64,000 bases of DNA from Pantoea sp. At-9b. Its GTDB lineage: Bacteria > Pseudomonadota > Gammaproteobacteria > Enterobacterales > Enterobacteriaceae. Position numbers and translations under genes: made by a program. Within the stretch, counting starts at the first letter, position 1. Each line of letters starts with the position of its first letter. Location: the NCBI RefSeq assembly GCF_000175935.2, contig NC_014841.1, positions 124,001-188,000 of the forward strand, given 5' to 3'. Under the pieces are notes generated by a model. That model worked only from the letters and a program-made list of their open reading frames with translations, searched no databases and had not been told where the DNA came from. Of this stretch, positions 44,165 through 53,607 are shown one piece after another.

Positions 44165-45910
44165 TCAGGCTCCCTGCTCGCTGGTGGTTTGTTGTTTCAG
44201 CAAATCACCCACGGTATTGACCACCATTGCCAGTGAAATGGCACCGGCATCTGGTGTACCGAGGCTTTTTTCCGCCAGTGGGCGAGCACGTCCCATCTTT
44301 GGTAACAACTGAGCGGTGGCCTGCGCGGCCTGATCGGCTACCTCGGCGGCGGCCAGCCAGGCATCGGTCAACGACACCCCTTGCGCGACTGCCGCATTGA
44401 GGCTGTCGCTGAACGGCACCAGCACATCCACCATGGTTTTGTCGCCCACGCGGGCTTTGCCGAAATGCATGATGCCCTCTTTGGCATGCCGCACGCCGCT
44501 GGCGACGCGCTGGGCATCAGGCGCATGCCGATCGCCAATCGCGGTGCCGAGTGCCGTGAGGGCAACGCCCCATAACGCACCGGATGTACCACCAGCTTTA
44601 TCTGCCCAGGCATCCGCAGCGCGGCACAACAGGCTGCCTGCTCCGGCACCACGTGCGGCGACGTCACGGGCTTTAGCCACCGCGCCGAGCGAACCACGTT
44701 CCATGCCAATGCCGTGGTCACCATCGCCTGCGACCGCGTCGATATCTCCCAGCAACTGTGCATTACGTTGCAGCATGGCGGTTACCGCCTCCAGCAGCTG
44801 TAACATCCGCTGCGCACTTTCTTGCGATTCGGCGGTAGCGGGTGGCAGCGGTTCTTCTGCGCTTGCCAGACATTCCACCGCGCTGAGCGGTTCGGCGGCG
44901 ATAACGCTGCCTTTGCGGTAGGCGGGGGTATTGGCCGGAGCGCGCCAGAAGGTTTCCAGCTCATCATCCAGCCACATCAGCGTCAGGGAGGCACCGGCCA
45001 TATTGAAGCTGGTGACAAACTCGCCGACATCCGGTTCCACCACCTGCAATTGTGCCTCGGCCAGTAGTTGCGCGACCCGGCGATAAACCACAAACAGTTC
45101 TTCGTATTTCACCGAGCCGAGACCGTTTAAAATGACCGCGACCCGCTGTCCGGCGGGGTGAGCGATACCCGGTGGCAGTTCGCCCAGCAGGCGATCGACG
45201 AAGATCTCCGCCAGCACATCGGCGCGCGGGACGTCGTCTTCTTTAATGCCGGGTTCGCCGTGGATGCCCATCCCCAGCGCCATCCGTCCTTTTTCCACTT
45301 CGAACAATGGATGTTGCGCGCCCGGCAGGCTACAGCCGGAAAATGCCACGCCAAATGAACGGGTACGTTCGTTGGCATGTTGCGCCAGCCGCAACACCGC
45401 CGCGAGGTCATATCCTGCTTCTGCCGCCGCACAGGCGGCTTTGAACACCGTCAGATCACCGGCCACGCCGCGACGTTTTTCACGTTCGTTGACGCTGGCG
45501 CTGGAGATATCATCCGTCACCGCCAGCACTTCACAGGCAATACCTTCGGCGCGCAGTCGCTCACAGGCTTGGCCGAAATGCAGTACATCACCGGCATAGT
45601 TACCGAACATCAGCAGCACGCCTGCACCGTTATGGGCTGCGCGCGCCACATTGTAGATTTGCTGGGCCGAGGGGGAGGCGAACAGGTTCCCCATCGCCGC
45701 GCCGTGTGCCAGACCTTGTCCAACCAACCCGGCGAACGCCGGGTAGTGACCGGAACCGCCTCCCACCACCACCGCAACGGTGTCAGCCTGGCTGCGGGTG
45801 CTGCGTACCACTCCGCCCGGCACCTGACGCACTTTATCAGCGTTGGCCGCGACAAATCCTTCAATCAGTTCAGCGGCAAAGGCCGAAGGTTGGTTAAACA
45901 GGTACGTCAT
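44165..45910 (-). CDS. Dihydroxyacetone-kinase-like tetrulose kinase, DhaK-DhaL fusion (LerK type)
   Basis: 581-residue ATP-dependent ketose kinase. The N-terminal DhaK domain has GGGSGHYPAFAGLVG and the substrate-anchoring His in LGMGIHGEPGI. The C-terminal DhaL domain has the Mg-ATP-binding AVAGDGDHGIGMERG. Fused kinases of this form phosphorylate dihydroxyacetone or, in tetrose loci, L-erythrulose to L-erythrulose-1-phosphate. It lies three bases before the isomerase gene and overlaps the transporter stop by one base, so it is firmly in the operon. Confidence 0.88.
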   Translation of the reverse strand: MTYLFNQPSAFAAELIEGFVAANADKVRQVPGGVVRSTRSQADTVAVVVGGGSGHYPAFAGLVGQGLAHGAAMGNLFASPSAQQIYNVARAAHNGAGVLLMFGNYAGDVLHFGQACERLRAEGIACEVLAVTDDISSASVNEREKRRGVAGDLTVFKAACAAAEAGYDLAAVLRLAQHANERTRSFGVAFSGCSLPGAQHPLFEVEKGRMALGMGIHGEPGIKEDDVPRADVLAEIFVDRLLGELPPGIAHPAGQRVAVILNGLGSVKYEELFVVYRRVAQLLAEAQLQVVEPDVGEFVTSFNMAGASLTLMWLDDELETFWRAPANTPAYRKGSVIAAEPLSAVECLASAEEPLPPATAESQESAQRMLQLLEAVTAMLQRNAQLLGDIDAVAGDGDHGIGMERGSLGAVAKARDVAARGAGAGSLLCRAADAWADKAGGTSGALWGVALTALGTAIGDRHAPDAQRVASGVRHAKEGIMHFGKARVGDKTMVDVLVPFSDSLNAAVAQGVSLTDAWLAAAEVADQAAQATAQLLPKMGRARPLAEKSLGTPDAGAISLAMVVNTVGDLLKQQTTSEQGA

Positions 45911-47253
45911 TATTGTTGCTCCTGTGCGAGAGAAGTTGGCTGATGCAGAGGTTGCGGACGGCGGCGGTTAAGCAGCAACATCAGGACGGCTGACAGCAAC
46001 ATGAATCCCCCTACCACAAACATCGGCAGGGCATAACTTTGGGTAGCGTCGTGCAGCGCGCCGGTGATGTAGCCCGCGGAGAAACCGGCCACGTTGCCGA
46101 GAGTGTTGATCAGCGCGATGGCCGCCGCCGCCGAGGCTCCGGTCAGGAACTGCGTCGGTAAGGTCCAGAAATTGGGTAAGGCAGCAAAAATCGAGCTGGC
46201 GGTGATGGCGATCACCAGGATAGTGGTCAGTGGCGAATCCATGTAGAGCGCCAGCGGTACGCTGATGCCGCCCGCAATGGCCGGAATCGCAATGTGCCAG
46301 GTTTTGCAGCCACGACGGGTGGCATCTTTTGACCAGAAGAACATCACCACGGCGGCAATCAGATAAGGAACGCCGGTGATCAGCCCTTTCTGCATCACGT
46401 TAAAGGTGGTGCCAAACTGTTGTTGGAAGCCGGCGATGATGGTGGGCAGGAAGAACGCCAGCGCGTACAACCCATAGATAAAGCCGAAGTAGATCAGACA
46501 CAGCATCCAGACGCGGCCATTGCCCATCACCGAACGCACGCTGTGGTGGGTCTTGTGCTGTTTCTGCTGATGCTCGGCTTCCAGCTCACGAGTCAGCCAA
46601 TCCTTCTCCTCATTGCTGAGCCATTTGGCCTGACGCGGAGAATCCACTAACCAGAACAGCGCTGCAATACCAATCAGGATCGCCGGAATCGACACGCCCA
46701 TAAACATCACGCGCCAGCCCTCCAGGCCGAACAAACCATGTTGCTCAATCAAGCCTGCGGCCAGCGGTGCGCCAAATACCACGGTCAGCGGCTGGGCGAG
46801 GTAGAACAGCGACAGGATCTTGCTGCGATGGCGTGCCGGAACCCACATGCTCAGATAGAGAATCGCGCCGGGGAAGAAGCCTGCTTCGGCAATGCCCAGC
46901 AGCAGACGCAGGGTGTATAAGCCTTCCACGCTGCTGACCCAGGTGAACAGCAGCGACACAATCCCCCAACTGATCATGATGCGCGCCAGCCAGCGACGTG
47001 CACCGAAGCGATGCAGCGCCAGATTGCTCGGCACTTCCAGCAGGATGTAACCGATAAAGAACACGCCAGAAGCCAGGCCAAACTGCAATGCGGTGAGACC
47101 CAGATCCTGCGTCATACCATTCGGACCGGCAAAGGAGATGGCGGTGCGATCGAGGAAGTTGATAAAGAACATCAGCGCGACGAACGGCACGAGGCGCCAG
47201 GATATTTTGCGGATAGCGGATTGCTCCACTGCCGGCAGATTCTGCTGACTCAT
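45910..47253 (-). CDS. MFS anion:cation symporter family sugar-acid importer
   Basis: 447-residue inner-membrane transporter of the ACS family (GudP/ExuT/galactonate-like). ISWRLVPFVALMFFINFLDRTAISFA is the typical first segment, and FFIGYILLEVPSNLALHRFGARRW carries motif A. About twelve membrane segments. The family imports aldonates and aldarates, which suits D-apionate. GGAGGTGCG before the ATG at 47253 supports this start. First gene of the minus-strand apionate operon. Confidence 0.87.
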   Translation of the reverse strand: MSQQNLPAVEQSAIRKISWRLVPFVALMFFINFLDRTAISFAGPNGMTQDLGLTALQFGLASGVFFIGYILLEVPSNLALHRFGARRWLARIMISWGIVSLLFTWVSSVEGLYTLRLLLGIAEAGFFPGAILYLSMWVPARHRSKILSLFYLAQPLTVVFGAPLAAGLIEQHGLFGLEGWRVMFMGVSIPAILIGIAALFWLVDSPRQAKWLSNEEKDWLTRELEAEHQQKQHKTHHSVRSVMGNGRVWMLCLIYFGFIYGLYALAFFLPTIIAGFQQQFGTTFNVMQKGLITGVPYLIAAVVMFFWSKDATRRGCKTWHIAIPAIAGGISVPLALYMDSPLTTILVIAITASSIFAALPNFWTLPTQFLTGASAAAAIALINTLGNVAGFSAGYITGALHDATQSYALPMFVVGGFMLLSAVLMLLLNRRRPQPLHQPTSLAQEQQ

Positions 47254-47697
47254 AACGCACCTCCGTGACGTGCGTGGTTGAACGTGATTAGCGGTGTTGG
47301 CCAGACGCAAACGGCGTGATGGCGGCAGATGAACAGCGATGTACAGGGCTGATTACACATATTCGAGTCCTTCAAGGGTCTTCTTGTGCTTTGGTAGTTG
47401 CAACGAACAAATGAACATTACACGGATAAATGAGCAGCTCTCAAGCGCCATTTCCGAAAATTGTGAGACGGCTCATATGTTATGAAACTGATCAATAACG
47501 CGGACTCAGGGGCATAATGATGCCTGATTCCGCGTGGTGTGCGCTTTGCGCAGCAGCAGGAGAAGGATTTCTATGCGATAAAACAAAAGAACTCATATTG
47601 AACATATGAACGTTGTTGTGGCAGGCTGTATGCGAAGACGAGTTGATCGCCTGTGAAGCGCGCAGGCATGAGCGCATAACCTGCTGGAGAAATACCC
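47254..47697. promoter_or_regulatory. Divergent promoter region of the tetrose/apionate locus
   Basis: 444 bases without a credible gene, between the MFS gene and the rpiB-like gene. It holds two near-identical 15-base motifs in the same orientation: GAACAAATGAACATT at 47405-47419, near the minus-strand unit, and GAACATATGAACGTT at 47600-47614, near the plus-strand unit (13 of 15 identical). They are good candidates for SorC operator sites. Nothing else stands out. Confidence 0.55.
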
Positions 47698-48156
47698 ATG
47701 AAAACCATTGCCATTGGTGCCGATGACGCGGCTATCGAACTGAAAAACCTGATTAAACGTTACCTGGAAGAGAAACAATACGATGTCCAGGACTACAGCA
47801 ATGACGCGCAGAACGATCGTCCAATGTACCCGGATGTGGCGTTTGCGCTGGCTACCGCCATCCAGCAGGGTGAACACGATCGCGGCATTCTGCTGTGCGG
47901 CACCGGCATTGGGGTGGCGATTGTGGCTAACAAAGTGGCAGGCGTGCGTGCGGCCCAGTGCCATGACACCTTCTCTGCCGAGCGTGCACGTAAAAGTAAC
48001 AACGCGCAGATCATGACCATGGGGTCCCGCGTGATTGGACCGGAACTGGCAAAAAATATCGTCAATGCTTGGCTGGCATCGGAGTTTGAAGGGGGAGGTT
48101 CGACCGCGAAAGTGGAGAAGATTGGTTATTACGAACAGGTGTGTCAGGCGAAGTAA
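47698..48156 (+). CDS. RpiB/LacAB-family isomerase, D-erythrulose-4-phosphate isomerase (EryI/DerI type)
   Basis: 152 residues of the RpiB fold. The active-site loop [15 protein letters not shown] has the catalytic Cys, and [13 protein letters not shown] the conserved Gly/Arg region. The N-terminus is GADDAAIEL where housekeeping RpiB usually has a D-H pair, pointing to a changed substrate. EryI/DerI homologues turn D-erythrulose-4-phosphate into D-erythrose-4-phosphate. It is 31 bases before a transketolase gene, the enzyme that would use erythrose-4-phosphate. Confidence 0.86.
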   Translation: MKTIAIGADDAAIELKNLIKRYLEEKQYDVQDYSNDAQNDRPMYPDVAFALATAIQQGEHDRGILLCGTGIGVAIVANKVAGVRAAQCHDTFSAERARKSNNAQIMTMGSRVIGPELAKNIVNAWLASEFEGGGSTAKVEKIGYYEQVCQAK

Positions 48157-48187
48157 TTCGCCGACATCGTTACCTCTGGAGAACCCT

Positions 48188-50179
48188 ATGTCATCACGCC
48201 GTGAACGCGCCAATGCTATCCGTGCCCTGAGTATGGATGCAGTACAGAAAGCCAAATCGGGACACCCTGGTGCACCGATGGGCATGGCCGATATTGCCGA
48301 AGTGCTGTGGTACGATTATCTCAACCATAACCCGACCAACCCGCAATGGGCGGCACGCGACCGCTTTGTGCTGTCTAACGGCCACGGCTCGATGCTGATT
48401 TACAGCCTGCTGCACCTCACCGGTTACGATCTGCCGATGAGCGAGCTGCAGAACTTCCGTCAGCTGCATGCCAAAACGCCAGGTCACCCGGAATACGGCT
48501 ACACCGCTGGCGTCGAAACCACTACCGGCCCGCTGGGTCAGGGGATTGCGAATGCCGTGGGCTTCGCGATCGCTGAGCGCACCCTGGCTGCGCAGTTCAA
48601 CCGTCCGGGCCACGACATCGTGGACCACAACACTTACGTGTTTATGGGCGACGGCTGCATGATGGAAGGTATCTCACACGAGGTGTGCTCCATCGCTGGT
48701 ACGCTGAAGCTGGGCAAACTGGTTGCCTTCTATGACGATAACGGCATCTCCATCGACGGTCACGTGGATGGCTGGTTCACCGACGACACCGCAAAACGCT
48801 TTGAAGCCTACGGCTGGCACGTGGTGCGCGGCGTGGACGGTCACGACGCCGACGCCATCAAAAAAGCGGTGGAAGAAGCCAAAGCCGTTACTGACAAGCC
48901 ATCCCTGCTGATGTGCAAAACCATCATCGGTTTCGGTTCTCCGAACAAAGCCGGTACCCACGACTCCCACGGCGCACCGCTGGGCGACGCCGAAGTGGCG
49001 CTGACCCGCAAACAGCTGGGCTGGGACTACGCACCGTTCGAGATCCCGGCAGACATCTATGCGCAGTGGGATGCCAAAGAAGCAGGCAAAGCGAAAGAAG
49101 CGGCATGGGACGAGAAATTCGCCGCCTACGCTGCTGCGCACCCGGAACTGGCTGCCGAATTCAAACGTCGTATGAACAACGAACTGCCGGCCAACTGGGC
49201 AGAAGAGTCACAGAAATTTGTTGAGCAGTTGCAGGCCAATCCGGCGAAAATCGCCAGCCGTAAAGCCTCACAGAATGCCATCGAAGCCTTCGGCAAAATC
49301 CTGCCGGAATACCTCGGCGGTTCTGCGGACCTGGCACCGAGCAACCTGACCATGTGGTCCGGCTCGAAGCCGATCAACGAAGATGCAGCCGGTAACTACA
49401 TCCACTACGGCGTGCGTGAATTCGGTATGACCGCGATTGCCAACGGTATCGCCCTGCACGGCGGTTTCCTGCCGTACACCGCTACCTTCCTGATGTTTGT
49501 GGAATACGCGCGTAACGCGGCACGTATGGCGGCGCTGATGAAGATCCGTCAAATCATGGTCTACACCCATGACTCCATCGGTCTGGGCGAAGACGGCCCG
49601 ACGCACCAGCCGGTTGAGCAGATGGCCAGCCTGCGCACCACCCCGAACATGAGCCTGTGGCGTCCGTGTGACCAGGTGGAATCCGCCGTGGCGTGGAAAT
49701 ACGCCATCGAGCGCAAAGATGGCCCGAGCGCGCTGATCTTCTCCCGTCAGAACCTGGCGCAGCAGGATCGTAGCGCCGAGCAGCTGGCTAACGTGGCACG
49801 CGGTGGTTATGTGCTGAAGGATTGTGCCGGTCAGCCGGAACTGATCCTGATTGCCACCGGTTCAGAAGTGGAACTGGCGGTCGGTGCTTACGACCAACTG
49901 ACCACCGAAGGCCGCAAGGTACGCGTGGTTTCCATGCCGTCGACCGATGCGTTCGACAAACAGGATGCGGCTTACCGCGAATCCGTACTGCCGAAAGCGG
50001 TTGCTGCACGTGTGGCAATCGAAGCGGGTATCGCGGACTACTGGTTCAAATACACCGGCCTGAACGGTGCAATCGTCGGCATGACCAGCTTCGGTGAGTC
50101 TGCTCCGGCCGAGAAGCTGTTCGAAGAGTTTGGTTTCACCGTGGCCAATGTGGTCGCGACTGCGAAATCCATTCTGTAA
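48188..50179 (+). CDS. tkt: Transketolase
   Basis: 663-residue thiamine-diphosphate enzyme of TktA/TktB type and normal length. The ThDP motif is [14 protein letters not shown]...DDNG, and phosphate- and donor-binding regions are in [12 protein letters not shown] and [22 protein letters not shown] lies seven bases before the start; the longer ORF overlaps the rpiB-like gene and is not homologous. It is almost certainly a second copy besides a housekeeping one, co-transcribed with the EryI/DerI-type isomerase. Its job here would be to convert erythrose-4-phosphate and a ketose donor into fructose-6-phosphate and triose phosphate. Confidence 0.96.
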   Translation: MSSRRERANAIRALSMDAVQKAKSGHPGAPMGMADIAEVLWYDYLNHNPTNPQWAARDRFVLSNGHGSMLIYSLLHLTGYDLPMSELQNFRQLHAKTPGHPEYGYTAGVETTTGPLGQGIANAVGFAIAERTLAAQFNRPGHDIVDHNTYVFMGDGCMMEGISHEVCSIAGTLKLGKLVAFYDDNGISIDGHVDGWFTDDTAKRFEAYGWHVVRGVDGHDADAIKKAVEEAKAVTDKPSLLMCKTIIGFGSPNKAGTHDSHGAPLGDAEVALTRKQLGWDYAPFEIPADIYAQWDAKEAGKAKEAAWDEKFAAYAAAHPELAAEFKRRMNNELPANWAEESQKFVEQLQANPAKIASRKASQNAIEAFGKILPEYLGGSADLAPSNLTMWSGSKPINEDAAGNYIHYGVREFGMTAIANGIALHGGFLPYTATFLMFVEYARNAARMAALMKIRQIMVYTHDSIGLGEDGPTHQPVEQMASLRTTPNMSLWRPCDQVESAVAWKYAIERKDGPSALIFSRQNLAQQDRSAEQLANVARGGYVLKDCAGQPELILIATGSEVELAVGAYDQLTTEGRKVRVVSMPSTDAFDKQDAAYRESVLPKAVAARVAIEAGIADYWFKYTGLNGAIVGMTSFGESAPAEKLFEEFGFTVANVVATAKSIL

Positions 50180-50186
50180 TGCCCCT

Positions 50187-50208
50187 CGGGCGGCCATCAG
50201 GCCGCCCG
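50187..50208 (+). terminator. Hairpin after the transketolase gene
   Basis: Perfect 9-base GC stem CGGGCGGCC-ATCA-GGCCGCCCG starting 8 bases after the stop. The tail ATTATG has few T, so it may need help from Rho or from the REP-like arm that follows. Confidence 0.7.
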
Positions 50209-50217
50209 ATTATGCCC

Positions 50218-50239
50218 GTAGCGGCGCGATTTATCGCGC
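50218..50239. repeat. REP-like single arm
   Basis: One 22-base copy of the GTAGCGGCG...ATCGCGC arm, identical to the right arm of the 40078 pair read in the other direction. No inverted partner follows it. It is located just after the transketolase hairpin. Confidence 0.8.
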
Positions 50240-50339
50240 GGGTTTTATTCGTTGCTGTGTAGACATAAATTCCACAATCATGGCTATTGTTAAACGGTAG
50301 AGTAGTTTTAATCTTTTAAACGTGATTGTGAGCCGTTCG

Positions 50340-51251
50340 ATGCGTAAGACCGACCATCTTGGAGGCGTTACTGCCTTTGTTATTACCGCGCAACTGGGCA
50401 GTTTTACTGCGGCGGCTGAACGTCTGTCATTGACCAAATCAGCGGTCGGTAAAAGCGTCGGGCGCCTGGAAGACCGACTAGGATTGAAGCTCTTTCAGCG
50501 TTCGACGCGACATCTGAGCCTGACACCGGAAGGTGAGCGCTTTTTGGCGAGCTGTCAGAGCGCGATTGAAATTCTTGAGCAGGCGGAAGCCGAGCTGACC
50601 TCACAGATTGCACAACCCGCAGGAAGGCTCAGGGTGGATGTTCCGGCGGCATTTGGCCGACAACGTATTCTACCTATCCTGCTGGACATCACCCGCCACT
50701 ACCCGGAGCTCTCCCTGACCGTCACTTTTAGTGAGCGCTTTGTCGACCTGATCGAAGAGGGCATCGATTTAGTGATTCGCATCGGCGAACTGGCCGACAG
50801 TAGCGGCCTGATTGCCAGACGGTTGACCACGCAGAAACTGGTGGTGTGTGCCTCGCCTGGCTATCTGCGCGAACAGGGTGAACCGGCGAGTCCGAGCGAG
50901 TTGAGTCAGCATCATTGCGTGTTGGGTTTTCGTCGCAATCAGCCGCTATCCTGGCTGCTGAAAGGCGATGATGGACAAATCTCACGTTTTACACCGCCCG
51001 CAACGCATGAGTTCGCTGATGGTGATGCCATGCTGGCCGCGACGCTTGCCGGATGCGGATTGTCACAGCTACCGCTGTGGCTGGTTGGCAAGTACCTGCA
51101 AAGCGGTGAGCTGAAAGAGGTGCTAAAAGGGCATTCGGGAGGCGAGGTGCCGATCAGCGCGTTATGGCCCAAAAGCCGTCAGCTTTTGCCTAAAATACGT
51201 CACGCTGTCGACACCCTGGTTAAGGCCGCAGAGCAGGGGCTACTGGACTGA
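50340..51251 (+). CDS. LysR family transcriptional regulator
   Basis: 303 residues. The N-terminal winged helix is GGVTAFVITAQLGSFTAAAERLSLTKSAVGKSVGRLEDRLGLKLFQR (residues about 8-55, given here only as landmark words), with a LysR substrate-binding domain following (GRLRVDVPAAFGR; IDLVIRIGEL). It is of the CrgA/DmlR-like short-effector group. The ATG at 50340 is used; a GTG 18 bases earlier is possible and neither has a strong ribosome-binding site. It converges on an MFS gene with seven bases between, so its target may lie elsewhere. Confidence 0.9.
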   Translation: MRKTDHLGGVTAFVITAQLGSFTAAAERLSLTKSAVGKSVGRLEDRLGLKLFQRSTRHLSLTPEGERFLASCQSAIEILEQAEAELTSQIAQPAGRLRVDVPAAFGRQRILPILLDITRHYPELSLTVTFSERFVDLIEEGIDLVIRIGELADSSGLIARRLTTQKLVVCASPGYLREQGEPASPSELSQHHCVLGFRRNQPLSWLLKGDDGQISRFTPPATHEFADGDAMLAATLAGCGLSQLPLWLVGKYLQSGELKEVLKGHSGGEVPISALWPKSRQLLPKIRHAVDTLVKAAEQGLLD

Positions 51252-51258
51252 TATCAGG

Positions 51259-52434
51259 TCATTCCTCAACCAACACCCCCTGACGCTGCGTGTCCAGATG
51301 GTGTTTAATCACAATGCTGATAAACGCCAGCAGGGCAAAAATAATGCTGCTCAGCACCACCGAATGTGCGCCAAGGTGCGCGATAAACCAGCCACCGCTG
51401 AGTGATCCGATGGTAATACCCAGGTTGGAGAAAGACATATACAGGCTGTTGGCGAATTCAGGTGCTTCACTGGCTTCGCGCATCAGCCAGGTCTGGCTAA
51501 TCACCAGCCCGGACGAATGGAAAGCGCCCCAGAAAATGGTCAGCAGACACATGGCGAGCACGGAAAAACCAAACGACCAGACCAGCAGGAATACCAGCGC
51601 GTAGAACAACGGATAGAGATGGGTGGTTTTAACCAGATTTGTCTGCAAGAAACTGCTGAAGACAAAATTGCCGAAAAATCCACATACGCCAAACAGGATC
51701 AGCATGGCGCTGATGTCGTTATTGTCGAGTTGTGTAACTTTTGACAAATAATCAGCGACATAGCTGAAACTGGAGAACATGGCGGCGAAAATAAAGGTCA
51801 CTGTCGAGATGGTCAGCCACAGCTTGCCTTTACGCAGTACCGAAAGCTGGCTGGAGAACGAAGCCTTGTGAGTGGCGGGCATGGAAGGCATCAGGAAAAG
51901 CACGCCAATAAAGGCCACAATGCATGCCGCCGCACCAAAATAGAATGCCGCCGCGAGAGAAAAGTGCTCGGCAATCATCGAACTCAGCGGCACCCCCAGC
52001 ACCAGGCCGATGGCTACTCCGGCGAAAACCTTCGCGGCGGCGCTGGCGCGCTTTTCGGCTGGAACTGAATTGGCCGCGACCACCAATGCCACGGCAAAAA
52101 ACACCGCATGGGCCAGCGCGGGCAGGATGCGGAACACGAGGATAAGATTAAAGGCCGTGCTGGTGGCGTAAATCAGATTGGCAACGATGAATACCAGCAA
52201 GATACTCAGCAACACAGTTTTTTTGTTGCAACCCGACAGCAGCAACGTAATAAACGGGCCGGTAATCGCCACTATAATTGCGTAAACACTCACCAGAAAA
52301 CCGACCTGGGTTGGTGTCACCTGAAGTTGGGATACCAGTTTTGGCAGCAGGCCAATAATAGCAATTTCAGTGGTAATCACCCCGAAAACGGCCACCGACA
52401 GCGCCAGTAATAACAGAGAATAGTTTTTTTGCAC
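51259..52434 (-). CDS. MFS transporter of the DHA1 (sugar/drug efflux) type
   Basis: 391-residue inner-membrane transporter with about twelve hydrophobic segments. ITTEIAIIGLLPKLVSQLQVTPTQVGFLVS is the usual first segment of SotB/AraJ-like effluxers, and ILPALAHAVFFAVALVVAANSVPAEKRA a conserved middle part. A GTG start at 52434 has AGGG seven bases upstream; the ATG at 52461 has no ribosome-binding site, so I prefer GTG. About 350 bases upstream of it (to 52783) hold no gene or clear signal. Confidence 0.82.
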   Translation of the reverse strand: MQKNYSLLLLALSVAVFGVITTEIAIIGLLPKLVSQLQVTPTQVGFLVSVYAIIVAITGPFITLLLSGCNKKTVLLSILLVFIVANLIYATSTAFNLILVFRILPALAHAVFFAVALVVAANSVPAEKRASAAAKVFAGVAIGLVLGVPLSSMIAEHFSLAAAFYFGAAACIVAFIGVLFLMPSMPATHKASFSSQLSVLRKGKLWLTISTVTFIFAAMFSSFSYVADYLSKVTQLDNNDISAMLILFGVCGFFGNFVFSSFLQTNLVKTTHLYPLFYALVFLLVWSFGFSVLAMCLLTIFWGAFHSSGLVISQTWLMREASEAPEFANSLYMSFSNLGITIGSLSGGWFIAHLGAHSVVLSSIIFALLAFISIVIKHHLDTQRQGVLVEE

Positions 52435-52782
52435 AGAACCACCCTTGGGAATCAATCGCATAAATTTAGAAATAAAGAAAATGGTGAAAACCGGTATTGA
52501 ACCAGCAGGGATATTTTCTGGTATTTTTAACCGGGTGATAATAGGTGTTTCGGCTACTCTTTGTAGACGTAGATTCTATAAATCATGGTGATGTTTTATG
52601 CACGAGATGAAGGGTATTTTTCTGGCGTAAGAAACAACAATTTAGTATTGCTTGACGATGTTTTTCAGGAGTGAATGTTTTAAATCATCACGCCTGTACC
52701 GATTATCACGGATATAAAGTTACGTGTTTCGGTAATATGCCAGAAAGAAAAAATGGTCACCATTAATGCCAGGGAGAAGGGT

Positions 52783-53501
52783 ATGTCAGGCAGAAAATCG
52801 AAGGGTGAGGGAAGTGTTACACCCACTCCACATGATCTTGCATTCAAGCAGTTTCTCACCCATCCCGATACGGCCAGGGATTTTATGCAGTTACATATCC
52901 CGGCAGAGCTACAGGCCGTATGTGACTTCAATACCCTTAAACTGGAGTCGGGAAGTTTTGTTGAAGAGAGCCTACGCCCGTACTTTAGCGACGTACTCTA
53001 CAGTGGTGATTTCCCTCTGGTTGATGAGACCGTGATTCCAGATGAAGAAATAATGGGCCATCGCAGTATGGCAGCACTGACTCTGTTACAGAAACACATT
53101 CACCGACGGGACATGGCAGACCTGTTGGATAGCTCGCCACCCTGCTTTTGACAGAACACATCACAGGACAGCAGCTTGTTTCGCTGATAAACTACCTCGT
53201 TCAGGCAGGCGAAACTTCAGACGCAGAAGCCTTTGTCCGCGACCTGGCACAGCGGATGCCGCAACATGAGGATGAACTGATGACTATCGCACAGCAGCTT
53301 GAACAGAAAGGTATTGAGAAAGGCATTGAGAAAGGCATTGAACAGGGGATCAAACTGGGTGAACAGCGTGGGATTGAGAAAGGGCGTAACCAGGGAAAAC
53401 TGGAAGTAGCCCGCACCATGCTGCAAAATGGTATCGATCGCACTACTGTCATGAAAATGACCGGCCTTACGGAAGATGAGCTGGCACAGATTCGCCACTG
53501 A
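52783..53501 (+). pseudogene. Decayed Rpn-family (YhgA-like PD-(D/E)XK) nuclease gene
   Basis: Remains of a recombination-promoting nuclease/putative transposase of the Rpn family. The N-terminus is intact (TPTPHDLAFKQFLTHPDTARDF). Then DVLYS jumps directly to SGDFPLVDETVIPDEEIMGHRSM, so roughly 90 residues expected in full-length proteins, including most of the nuclease core, are missing, as if deleted between two Tyr-Ser positions. A second lesion, one missing base near 53131-53133, shifts the frame: the first part stops at 53151, and the C-terminal part (TGQQLVSLINYLVQAGETSDAEAF, GIEKG repeats, MKMTGLTEDELAQIRH) continues in another frame to 53501. The GIEKG repeats are normal for the family tail. 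Confidence 0.85.
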
Positions 53502-53607
53502 TCAATACTCTTTATTTTCTCCCGACAGCCTCGTCTGCTCAGATTAACGCCAGAGGCCGCCCCCCATTAACTGCATAATATTTGGGGCGGGCTCCCGAGC
53601 GGAAAGA

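Noticed and set aside
53305..53400. Tandem GIEKG-coding repeats in the Rpn remnant as a possible microsatellite or phase-variable tract
   Set aside because: Such Gly-Ile-Glu-Lys repeats are normal in the C-terminal tail of this family, and the frameshift lies outside them near 53132.
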